From an uncultured Lachnospiraceae bacterium (GTDB lineage: Bacteria > Bacillota > Clostridia > Lachnospirales > Lachnospiraceae), in contig CAKRNW010000025.1 of assembly GCA_934371505.1 (NCBI GenBank), forward strand, positions 1 to 22,228: a stretch of DNA of 22,228 nt, written 5' to 3'. Numbering within the stretch: position 1 is the first letter of the stretch; the number at the start of each line of letters is the position of its first letter. The translations under genes were made by a program, and so were the position numbers. Under the pieces are notes generated by a model. It had not been told where the DNA came from. It made no database searches and saw nothing but the letters and a program-made list of their open reading frames with translations. Below are positions 1-6,703 of the stretch, piece after piece.

Positions 1-45
1 CTTTTTTAGAGAAGGTATTTCTTTCTTATGGGGTATAGCAAAAAA

Positions 46-171
46 CTATATAATGTATTGGGGGGTTACAAGTAGTATAATACCAGACCCACCCTTTCCG
101 GTAAATGCTAACGATTCACAAACATTACAAATACAGCGTCCTGTTTTTGTGTAAAATGCACAATTACTCAT
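46..171 (-). CDS. possible small four-cysteine peptide, coupled to ftsH
   Basis: A 41-codon frame starts at ATG 171-169, inside the last codons of ftsH, and ends at TAG 48-46. A GAGG in the ftsH coding sequence ends 9 bases before this ATG, so translation coupled to ftsH termination is possible. The product has cysteines at residues 4, 14, 16 and 19 (C-x9-C-x-C-x2-C), which resembles a small metal-binding knuckle. The C-terminal half is glycine-rich and then hydrophobic. I do not recognise a family. The frame is short and could be chance readthrough of the ftsH 3' region, and no clear terminator separates it from ftsH. Treat it as a candidate only. Confidence 0.3.
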   Translation of the reverse strand: MSNCAFYTKTGRCICNVCESLAFTGKGGSGIILLVTPQYII

Positions 172-1978
172 GAAACAGAGCCTCAAACTCGTCTCTGGAA
201 ATCTTTTCCTTCTCCAGGAGGAGCTGTGCGCATTTCTCCAGGACATCCCGGTGCTCCATGATGATTGCTTTTGCTTTTGCGTAGCAATCGTCGATAATCT
301 GTTTCACTTCCTCATCAATCTGACCCTGGATTGCCTCGGAATGGCTCTTGGGATGTGCCAGGTCACGTCCGATGAAGATTTCCTCGTCATCGTCATCGTA
401 GCAGACCACCCCCACATTGTCGGACATGCCGTACCGGGTAATCATCCGGCGTGCCACCTTGGTTGCGTGTTTAATATCGCTGGAGGCACCGGTAGTAATG
501 TCATCAAAGACGATTTCCTCCGCAATACGTCCACCCAGAGATACCATAATATCCTGAAGCATTCCACCCTTGGTGCGGAACATTTCGTCCTTTTCCGGCA
601 GGGGCATGGTATAGCCGGCCGCGCCTACACCGGTGGGGATAATGGACACGGTATAAACCGGTCCCACATCGGGAAGGACATGGAAGAGAATTGCATGACC
701 CGCCTCATGATATGCAGTGATCTTTTTCTCCTTGTCGGAGATGATACGGCTCTTCTTCTCTGCACCGATTCCCACTTTCACAAAAGCGTCTTTCATATCC
801 TCCTGTTTGATAAAGGAACGATCCTTCACGGCTGCATGGATGGCTGCCTCGTTTAACAAATTCTCCAGATCCGCTCCGGTAAAGCCTGCGGTGGTCTGGG
901 CAATCTGCTCCAGATTCACATCATCTCCCAGAGGTTTGTTCTTAGAGTGTACCTTGAGGATTTCCTGCCGGCCCCCCACATCCGGAGGAGAAACTGCAAT
1001 CTTCCGATCGAAACGACCCGGTCTCAAAATCGCCGGATCAAGAATGTCCACACGGTTGGTGGCTGCCATCACAATAATGCCTTCGTTGACACCGAAACCG
1101 TCCATCTCTACCAGCATCTGGTTCAGTGTCTGCTCACGCTCATCGTGGCCGCCCCCCATACCGGTTCCGCGGCGCCTTGCCACTGCGTCAATCTCATCGA
1201 TAAAAATAATACAGGGAGCGTGCCGCTTCGCATCTGCAAACAAATCACGGACACGGGATGCACCCACGCCCACAAACATTTCTACAAAATCAGAACCGGA
1301 AATACTGAAAAAAGGCACATCCGCCTCTCCTGCCACCGCCTTTGCCAGCAGGGTCTTACCGGTTCCGGGAGGACCCTCCAGCAGGACGCCCTTGGGAATT
1401 CTCGCGCCTACCTTCGTAAACTTTGCAGGATTTTTCAAAAAGTCCACGATTTCTTCCAGTTCTTCCTTTTCCTCTTTCAGCCCGGCCACATCCTTAAGGG
1501 TTACATGATGATCCCCCATGGAAAGCTTGGCACGGCTCTTGCCGAAGTTCATCATCTTGCCGCCGTTTCCTCCGGCAGCATTCTGATTATTGATCATGAC
1601 AAAGACAAAAACACCCACAATCACCACCAGAAGAATAGGCAATACATAATTTAAAAACCAGTTCTCATGGGGAATATCATGTACCAGAGGATCATAGCCT
1701 GCATCCCGCAGTGCCTGTTCCGCCACGGTGATATCCGTGGTGTAGAGAATTTTCTCCTCCCCGGATTTCAGGGTGACCTCCACAGAGCCCGTGGGGGCTT
1801 CCCGGTTGGGCTGGATCTCCGCCATGGCGACCTCGCCGCTTTGCACATCATTTAAAAATTCACCATATTTATAGTTATCGGAATCCGGCTGCAGCATGCT
1901 GATGAGTATCACCAGAAACAGCAGTCCCAGAATTACCAAAAAATAACCACTAAAACTTTTTCCGCCGCTTTTATTCAA
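164..1978 (-). CDS. ftsH: ATP-dependent zinc metalloprotease FtsH
   Basis: This is a membrane-anchored AAA+ protease that degrades misfolded and regulatory membrane and cytosolic proteins as a hexamer. The 604-residue product has transmembrane segments at about 11-28 and 109-129, with the family's small extracytoplasmic domain between them. The AAA domain follows, with Walker A GPPGTGKT (202-209), Walker B IIFIDE (257-262) and the second region of homology with arginines 319 and 322. The protease domain has the zinc motif HEAGH (424-428) and a third ligand, probably Asp501. Length is slightly short for the family but complete. The start is TTG at 1978-1976, supported by AAGGAG 9 bases upstream. 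It lies 30 bp after hpt, the usual gene order. No dedicated promoter is evident, so it is probably read from the tilS-hpt side. Confidence 0.98.
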   Translation of the reverse strand: MNKSGGKSFSGYFLVILGLLFLVILISMLQPDSDNYKYGEFLNDVQSGEVAMAEIQPNREAPTGSVEVTLKSGEEKILYTTDITVAEQALRDAGYDPLVHDIPHENWFLNYVLPILLVVIVGVFVFVMINNQNAAGGNGGKMMNFGKSRAKLSMGDHHVTLKDVAGLKEEKEELEEIVDFLKNPAKFTKVGARIPKGVLLEGPPGTGKTLLAKAVAGEADVPFFSISGSDFVEMFVGVGASRVRDLFADAKRHAPCIIFIDEIDAVARRRGTGMGGGHDEREQTLNQMLVEMDGFGVNEGIIVMAATNRVDILDPAILRPGRFDRKIAVSPPDVGGRQEILKVHSKNKPLGDDVNLEQIAQTTAGFTGADLENLLNEAAIHAAVKDRSFIKQEDMKDAFVKVGIGAEKKSRIISDKEKKITAYHEAGHAILFHVLPDVGPVYTVSIIPTGVGAAGYTMPLPEKDEMFRTKGGMLQDIMVSLGGRIAEEIVFDDITTGASSDIKHATKVARRMITRYGMSDNVGVVCYDDDDEEIFIGRDLAHPKSHSEAIQGQIDEEVKQIIDDCYAKAKAIIMEHRDVLEKCAQLLLEKEKISRDEFEALFHE

Positions 1979-2008
1979 AGTCCAGGTCTCCTTACCACTT
2001 TCCCTTAG

Positions 2009-2533
2009 TTAGTCAAATTTTACGATGCCGATATAGGGAAGATTGCGGTACCTCTGATCATAATCCAGACCATAGCCAACCACGAACTCGTCCGGAATAT
2101 TAAAACCGGTATAGTCCACATCCACATCCACCACACGGCGTTCCGGTTTGTCAAGCAGGGTACAGAGTCTCAGGCTTGCGGGATGTCTGTCCCTTAACAT
2201 TTCCAGCAGATAGCTTAAGGTTCTGCCGGAATCAACGATATCTTCCACCACGATTACATTTTTATCCTTTAAGGGCTCGTCCAGATCCTTCACGATCTTT
2301 ACCACACCGCTGGATTTGGTGGAGCTGCCGTAGCTGGATACGGACATAAAGTCCAGGGTTACCGGTACGGTAATTCTCTTTGCCAGTTCACACATAAAAA
2401 AGCTGCCTCCCTTAAGGACGCATACCAGATGTACCTCTTTGCCGGCATAATCTTTGCTGATCTGCTCACCGATCTCCTGAATTCTTTGATCCACTTCCTG
2501 CTCAGACAACAGGATGTCTACATGTTCTGCCAT
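2009..2533 (-). CDS. hpt: hypoxanthine phosphoribosyltransferase
   Basis: This is a cytosolic purine-salvage enzyme that joins hypoxanthine or guanine to PRPP, giving IMP or GMP. With the start chosen here it is 174 residues, normal for the family. The PRPP-binding loop VIVVEDIVDSGRT lies at about 93-105, and the VLKGG loop at 39-43 is typical. Two ATGs are available. The one at 2539 is only 2 bases from the AGGAGG at 2547-2542, whereas ATG 2533-2531 is 8 bases from it, so I chose the latter. The gene start overlaps the tilS 3' end by about 32 bases and its ribosome-binding site lies inside tilS, which indicates coupled expression. The order tilS-hpt-ftsH is conserved in Firmicutes. Confidence 0.97.
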   Translation of the reverse strand: MAEHVDILLSEQEVDQRIQEIGEQISKDYAGKEVHLVCVLKGGSFFMCELAKRITVPVTLDFMSVSSYGSSTKSSGVVKIVKDLDEPLKDKNVIVVEDIVDSGRTLSYLLEMLRDRHPASLRLCTLLDKPERRVVDVDVDYTGFNIPDEFVVGYGLDYDQRYRNLPYIGIVKFD

Positions 2534-4016
2534 TTTCATTTCCTCCTACTAAGTTTACCGCCAGAATACGCTTTGTATACATTGTGACTTTATAATTTTC
2601 GCCGGTCCGGTGACCGATGACCCACATCACACAGTCCCCATCCGCCAGCAACAGCGTCTCATTCCGGATTGACTTTGGTATTTTCTCGTCAATCATATAA
2701 TCCTGTAACGATTTGCGTCCACCGCCGGAATGGATGACCAGATAGTCCCCGGTTTCGCGGGTCCGCAACTGCACAGGATGCTTTATTCTATCATAATCAA
2801 ACCATTTCGTACATGGTTTTTTAGGAATTCTTTCCCAGAAATCCCCATTCTTCCATTCCTCTGCCGAGGTGTCCAGCAGTTGGAACTCCAGGATTTTTCC
2901 ATCGGGAAGAGATATCCGGGCCGGCGGCGTGACGGTAACTGCTGCCGGTCTTCCCTCCCCGGAGGATTGCAGTATTTCCGTCACCTTTTCCCCGGATTTT
3001 GGAATTTTCCTTTCTTCCCGGGAGAAAATCACCCTGTCGTACTGCCGCACTGCCCTGAGTCCATGGGGCAGATGCAGCTGCCGCTGCCCCAGGCCATCCA
3101 TCTGCGGGGCAAACAATGCCATCAGCTGGCTGATATGGACTGCAGTAATATCCCGGCGTGCCTCCGTCAGGTGATATAAAACCTCCAGCAATACCTGCTT
3201 CTGTAAAAAGGAGTCCATCCCACGAAAGCTTTCCACCCGGAGACTGATCGGTTCTGCCGTATCGTTCTGCAGCCTGCCCTCCGGCAAAATCTGACAGGAC
3301 TCCAACGCCTGCACCGTCTGCCGTTTTAAAAACTCCTGGGTCTCCCGCACCAGATCCGCCGCCTGAGCCACATGGGGCACTGCCTGGGCATTGATCTCCC
3401 GGGTGGCATATTCCAGAATATGATGACGGATCCGGTTTCTGGTATAATCGTCTGCCAGATTGGTCTGATCCGTCACATAGGTCACACTCTGTTCCCGGAG
3501 AAACCGTTCAATCTGAGGACGGTCTACACAGAGCAACGGCCGGATGATACGCCCGTTCACCGGCTGCATTCCTCCCAGTCCCGTAAGACCGGTGCCCCGG
3601 AAGAGGTTGTGCAGTACGGTTTCCGCCTGATCTCCCTGGTGGTGGGCTACCGCAATTTTGTCAGCAGGAATCTGTTCCAGAGCCTCATAGCGCACCAGAC
3701 GTCCTGCCTCCTCCTGGGAAATTTTCCACAGCTTCGCCAGCTTTGGCACATTTTTTTCCACAAGGGTGAAGGGGATTCCTCTGGTTTTACACAGGTTTTC
3801 CACAAAAGACGCATCCTGATCTGCCTCCTCACGGATGCCATGATGCACATGTACCACCTGCAGGGACAGCTCATAATCCGCCTGCAGGGCACACAACACC
3901 AGAAGAAGCGCCACGCTGTCCGCTCCTCCGGACACACCTGCCACTATCCTGTCACCTTTTTCCAGCATATGAAATTGTCCGCAGTAACTGCGTACCTTTT
4001 CTATCAAATCACTCAT
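2502..4016 (-). CDS. tilS: tRNA(Ile)-lysidine synthetase
   Basis: TilS uses ATP to attach lysine to cytidine 34 of the AUA-decoding tRNA(Ile), changing its anticodon reading and its charging identity. The 504-residue protein has the PP-loop ATP-binding motif SGGADS at 29-34 within an N-terminal N-type ATPase domain. Its C-terminal part carries the expected TilS basic domain, with a TGENYKV...TKR signature close to the end. The last residues continue over the hpt start and look less conserved. No Shine-Dalgarno is placed properly before ATG 4016-4014: AAAGG sits only one base away. A SigA-like -10 ends six bases upstream, so the mRNA may be leaderless. It follows the spoIIE-like gene after a 52-bp gap. 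Confidence 0.96.
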   Translation of the reverse strand: MSDLIEKVRSYCGQFHMLEKGDRIVAGVSGGADSVALLLVLCALQADYELSLQVVHVHHGIREEADQDASFVENLCKTRGIPFTLVEKNVPKLAKLWKISQEEAGRLVRYEALEQIPADKIAVAHHQGDQAETVLHNLFRGTGLTGLGGMQPVNGRIIRPLLCVDRPQIERFLREQSVTYVTDQTNLADDYTRNRIRHHILEYATREINAQAVPHVAQAADLVRETQEFLKRQTVQALESCQILPEGRLQNDTAEPISLRVESFRGMDSFLQKQVLLEVLYHLTEARRDITAVHISQLMALFAPQMDGLGQRQLHLPHGLRAVRQYDRVIFSREERKIPKSGEKVTEILQSSGEGRPAAVTVTPPARISLPDGKILEFQLLDTSAEEWKNGDFWERIPKKPCTKWFDYDRIKHPVQLRTRETGDYLVIHSGGGRKSLQDYMIDEKIPKSIRNETLLLADGDCVMWVIGHRTGENYKVTMYTKRILAVNLVGGNENGRTCRHPVV

Positions 4017-4051
4017 GCCTTTATCTTACGCAATTTGCCCCCACAAAGCAA
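4016..4051 (-). promoter_or_regulatory. candidate SigA promoter for tilS
   Basis: On the minus strand TTGCTT (4051-4046) and TAAGAT (4028-4023) are separated by exactly 17 bases. Six bases lie between the -10 and the A of the tilS ATG, so the predicted +1 is the start codon itself. Neither hexamer is close to consensus (3/6 and 4/6), so this rests mainly on spacing and position in a short intergenic gap. Confidence 0.35.
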
Positions 4052-4068
4052 CTGAAATCGCAGATATG

Positions 4069-5262
4069 TCAATTCTCCCAGATACCAGCCACCAGAATGG
4101 TGAGGTCATCCCGGATCCGTCCCTGGGTCTGATGGAGACAATAGTTCAGCAGATAGTTGGCCATCTCATTGGGATTATTGAGCTCCATCTGGCTGATAAC
4201 CTCCGCCAGCATATCCTCCCCCAGCCCCATGGTGAAGCTGTCTGACACTCCGTCAGAAAACAGGATCACAAAGTCTCCATCCATCAGATCCCGTTCCTCC
4301 GGTTCCAGATCTGTCCGGCGCATACCGCCCAATGGCAGATTCTGGGAGGATATCTGCTCCACCATGCGCCCCCTCTTGATGTAGGATGCCGCTGCACCTA
4401 CCTTATAAAACCGGCAGGTTCCGGAATGAAGATTCAGTTCACAATAGTCCAGGGTAGCAATATTCTGTCCTCCCGCACCATTATAAAACACATGGTTCAC
4501 CAGCCCGATGGCACTCTCCGGTGCGAAGCCGGACTCCAACAGCTGTTCCATCATTTCCACCACCATACTGCTGTCCCTGCAGGCATCCTCCCCGGAGCCC
4601 ATGCCGTCAGACAGCACCATATGTAAAATTCCTTCCGTATTTTCTTCGATAAAATAGTTATCCCCGGACTGCTTCTCCGTGTCCTTAGGCGCCAGAACCG
4701 CCCCGGTCATGCAATGGTAACGGCTTTCCTCCAGAAAAACAAAATCGGTGTAATCTTTGGAGAGAAAAAAGGGATTGTCATCTGCCGAAAGATAACGGGC
4801 ATTAAGCAGAACAGACAGCATTCCAGCCACATCCTCCGAGGACACCGCATCCCCCCTCTGTCTGCGCAGGGAAAGACACAGTTTTTCCGTCTCATGTCCT
4901 CCAGAGCCGCAAAGGGTCCGGTGTACCTGGTCTAAATCGATTCCCTCCATATGGAATGCCCGCTGCAGCATTCGTTTTCTTTTATCGGAGACGGGAAGCA
5001 GCCGGTAGGTCTCCCCTGCCACATCCGACATGATCTGTGCCATCTCTGCCAGCTGCTCCGACAGCATCTGGCGGTTTTCCTGTTTACACTTGCGCACATA
5101 GACTTCCTGACGATCCGGTTCCAGATCCGGCGTCTGTTCTTCTTTTTCCTCATACACCTGTGCCAGTTCACGAAAGGTGTCTGCATAGTTTATAAGCTTC
5201 CTGCGCCCATATTCCGGCAGCAAGGTCACCCTGATTTCTTCATCCTCCACCCTGTTTTTCAA
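4069..5262 (-). CDS. spoIIE: SpoIIE-like PP2C serine phosphatase lacking the membrane domain
   Basis: SpoIIE dephosphorylates the anti-sigma antagonist SpoIIAA and so activates SigF in the forespore. With the start chosen here the product is 397 residues. Residues 1-175 form a charged region that resembles the linker after the SpoIIE membrane domain. The PP2C phosphatase core follows, with SGDNYF (199-204), metal-binding SDGMGSGED (218-226), SDGVSD (336-341) and DDLT (385-388). Classical SpoIIE has about ten N-terminal membrane spans and roughly 800 residues; none are present here. The frame opens upstream to a TTG at 5364, but that codon lies in the -35 of an apparent Spo0A-type promoter. 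I chose TTG 5262-5260, which is 8 bases after GGAAGGGGG. Its place before tilS matches the conserved spoIIE position. The family call is firm, the start less so. Confidence 0.88.
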   Translation of the reverse strand: MKNRVEDEEIRVTLLPEYGRRKLINYADTFRELAQVYEEKEEQTPDLEPDRQEVYVRKCKQENRQMLSEQLAEMAQIMSDVAGETYRLLPVSDKRKRMLQRAFHMEGIDLDQVHRTLCGSGGHETEKLCLSLRRQRGDAVSSEDVAGMLSVLLNARYLSADDNPFFLSKDYTDFVFLEESRYHCMTGAVLAPKDTEKQSGDNYFIEENTEGILHMVLSDGMGSGEDACRDSSMVVEMMEQLLESGFAPESAIGLVNHVFYNGAGGQNIATLDYCELNLHSGTCRFYKVGAAASYIKRGRMVEQISSQNLPLGGMRRTDLEPEERDLMDGDFVILFSDGVSDSFTMGLGEDMLAEVISQMELNNPNEMANYLLNYCLHQTQGRIRDDLTILVAGIWEN

Positions 5263-5331
5263 AGACTTGTCCCCCTTCCATCCCACCTTTTCCGGCAGAT
5301 TCTGCTGTTTTAAATGATTATGCGGATTCCT

Positions 5332-5365
5332 ATTATAGACAAGCCCATACTCGTATTTTGTCAAA
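5332..5365 (-). promoter_or_regulatory. Spo0A-type SigA promoter of spoIIE with overlapping 0A box
   Basis: The minus strand has a perfect -35 TTGACA (5364-5359) and a perfect -10 TATAAT (5337-5332) separated by 21 bases instead of 17. TTTGTCAAA on the plus strand (5357-5365) overlaps the -35 and matches the 0A-box consensus TTTGTCRAA completely. A partial box, TTGTCG, lies upstream at 5416-5411, and an A6T6 tract at 5377-5388. Unusually long spacers of 21-22 bp are an established mark of the Bacillus subtilis spoIIE and spoIIG promoters, where Spo0A~P compensates for the spacing. Transcription would start near 5325. Confidence 0.8.
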
Positions 5366-5427
5366 ACAGGAGCGGGAAAAAATTTTTTCTATTAACCATC
5401 CGGAGTACAGCGACAATTTGGGAAACA

Positions 5428-5465
5428 TAAAAAGGCATGACCCTCAACAAATCCGGTCATGCCTT
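5428..5465 (-). terminator. Rho-independent terminator after the divIC-type gene
   Basis: A perfect 11-bp inverted repeat, AAGGCATGACC (5432-5442) and GGTCATGCCTT (5455-5465), has a 12-base loop. On the minus strand it is followed by a short T run. The stop codon of the divIC-type gene is part of the stem. It separates the yabP-yabQ-divIC transcript from the spoIIE promoter region. Confidence 0.9.
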
Positions 5466-5775
5466 ACTGTTCTTTAAATATGATTTCTCCCTGGTACACC
5501 AGTCCCAGCTTATCCTTGGCGACTTCCTCCACGTAAGCCTTCGTCTGGGTGTATTTCCTGTATTCCTCGATCTCCTCAGTGCGCGTCTGCTCCAACTCGA
5601 TCTGCTGCTCCAACGCCGCCTCTCTGGCTGCGTACACTTCTTTCTTTTGTCTCAATTCTACGCTTTTTACCGCTACCACGCCTGCCAGAATCAATACGAC
5701 CATGGAAACCAACAGCATACTGAATCGATTCTGGGGTTTTCTTCCCCTGCGGTAAGCTATTCCCGACCTTGCCAT
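5464..5775 (-). CDS. divIC: septum formation initiator family protein (DivIC/FtsB type)
   Basis: This is a bitopic membrane protein of the cell-division complex, expected to pair with FtsL. With the start chosen it has 103 residues: a short basic N terminus, a transmembrane segment at about 19-37, a charged coiled-coil region at about 40-75 and the family's C-terminal AYVEEVAKDKLGLV segment. I chose ATG 5775-5773, which has GGGAG about 10 bases upstream and gives a typical FtsB/DivIC length. GTG 5832 (AAGGGA, 7 bases) and GTG 5853 would add 19 or 26 residues and cannot be excluded. It follows yabQ closely. The assignment to divIC rather than ftsL rests on its position after yabQ, as in Bacillus. 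Confidence 0.88.
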   Translation of the reverse strand: MARSGIAYRRGRKPQNRFSMLLVSMVVLILAGVVAVKSVELRQKKEVYAAREAALEQQIELEQTRTEEIEEYRKYTQTKAYVEEVAKDKLGLVYQGEIIFKEQ

Positions 5776-5854
5776 ACCTTTACTTCTCCCATCGTTTTTA
5801 CACGACTTCCTGTAAATTTCTGCCAAATTCACAGGTATTTCCCTTCTCAGCACT

Positions 5855-6322
5855 CTACTGCTTATGTAACATTATTTTAAGCATTTTCCTGGAAACCGTC
5901 AACTTTTTTTTCGCGAATCGGGCACCTCTCTGCCCCAGCCGCTTGCTCTGTTTTCCAGCCGATTTTGCAGGGATCCAGAGAATGTGCAGGATACAGCCGA
6001 TACCCTTTGCCAGCCTGCCGAAAAGAAAGGAAAAAAATGGTACGAAAATCCTACTAAAAGTAAGGTGGTAAAATCCCATTCCTAACGCTGCACCTGCTGC
6101 CGAAAACCACCGGAGTTTACCATCACTCTGGGAATTCAGCAGATAAAAGACACTGACTGCACAGAAAATCCAGAAAATCAGGTCTTCCAGAGAAATCAGT
6201 ATATTACTATGTTGAAAAACCCGGCGCAGAATCCGGAAAATATCATAAACCGATGTGAGAAATGCCCCAAACAGGATTGCGTAGAGCAAAAATTGGAGTT
6301 CCTGAAAAATATTCTGGCTCAT
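5855..6322 (-). CDS. yabQ: spore cortex biosynthesis protein YabQ
   Basis: YabQ is a sporulation membrane protein required for spore cortex formation in Bacillus subtilis; its biochemical activity is not established. The 155-residue product is hydrophobic, with likely membrane segments at about 8-30, 44-63 and 73-98. The C-terminal tail is strongly basic (many K and R from about 120). The start is three bases after the yabP stop and has no convincing Shine-Dalgarno, so it is probably translated by coupling to yabP. Position between yabP and the divIC-type gene supports the name as much as the sequence does. Confidence 0.88.
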   Translation of the reverse strand: MSQNIFQELQFLLYAILFGAFLTSVYDIFRILRRVFQHSNILISLEDLIFWIFCAVSVFYLLNSQSDGKLRWFSAAGAALGMGFYHLTFSRIFVPFFSFLFGRLAKGIGCILHILWIPAKSAGKQSKRLGQRGARFAKKKLTVSRKMLKIMLHKQ

Positions 6323-6325
6323 AGG

Positions 6326-6613
6326 CTAGCGAAACAGCTTTTTCAGCAGTCCTTCCGCCTTTTCCCCGTAGCCTGCATTCTCTGAATAAGTGAGGGAATC
6401 AATGCTTCCGTCCACATCTACTTCGCCTTTTTCCAATGTCAGGCGGCTTACATGCAGATCCTTTCCCTTTAACATCAGCATCCCCTGGTCAGTTTCCAGA
6501 AGAACCTCCCCCACATCAAAAGACAGCACATCCGTCACTCCGGTGATGGTACAGCTTTTCCGGTTGCTTAAGGTGAGTTTATGGGCTCGTTTCGATACAT
6601 TCAGGTCTTCCAT
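6326..6613 (-). CDS. yabP: sporulation protein YabP
   Basis: YabP is a small soluble protein of the YabP/YqfC family, expressed in the mother cell and involved in spore assembly. The 95-residue product begins with a typical RAHKLTLSNRKSCTITGV segment and continues as a beta-rich fold with GxxLxLKGxxLHV features. The ATG at 6613 is preceded by GAGAGGGG with 7 bases of spacing. The gene normally lies directly after yabO/rqcP; here a 1.6-kb insertion separates them. SigE control is known for the Bacillus gene. I found only a weak partial match, TCATATA at 6658-6664, with no proper -10 partner. Confidence 0.93.
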   Translation of the reverse strand: MEDLNVSKRAHKLTLSNRKSCTITGVTDVLSFDVGEVLLETDQGMLMLKGKDLHVSRLTLEKGEVDVDGSIDSLTYSENAGYGEKAEGLLKKLFR

Positions 6614-6683
6614 AGTTGTTCCCCTCTCTCATGTTTCCGTTATTGGACTCCACTTATATATATGAGAGGGTGGGAAGTTTCAA

Positions 6684-6703
6684 CACTTAAATATACTTAA
6701 AAA
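6684..6703. repeat. 20-bp direct repeat, distal copy
   Basis: The plus strand reads CACTTAAATATACTTAAAAA, identical to 8278-8297. It contains the stop codon and last residues of the inserted AlbA-type gene. The inner 14 bases, TTAAATATACTTAA, are nearly palindromic with one mismatched pair, as in many recombinase core sites. The two copies bracket about 1.57 kb. Confidence 0.9.

Noticed and set aside
717..1508. Long open frame on the plus strand antisense to ftsH
   Set aside because: It is fully inside the strongly conserved ftsH AAA region, shows no known motifs and is explained by the GC-biased third positions of ftsH.
4070..4076. TTGACA near the end of the spoIIE-like gene as the tilS -35
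   Set aside because: No -10-like hexamer occurs 16-18 bases downstream of it.
5263..5364. Longer N terminus for the SpoIIE-like protein from TTG 5364
   Set aside because: This TTG is the start of the -35 hexamer of the apparent promoter, lies upstream of the predicted transcription start and has no Shine-Dalgarno.
6628..6664. SigE promoter for yabP based on TCATATA
   Set aside because: The -35-like hexamer is one base off consensus and no CATACAMT-like -10 is found 14-15 bases downstream.
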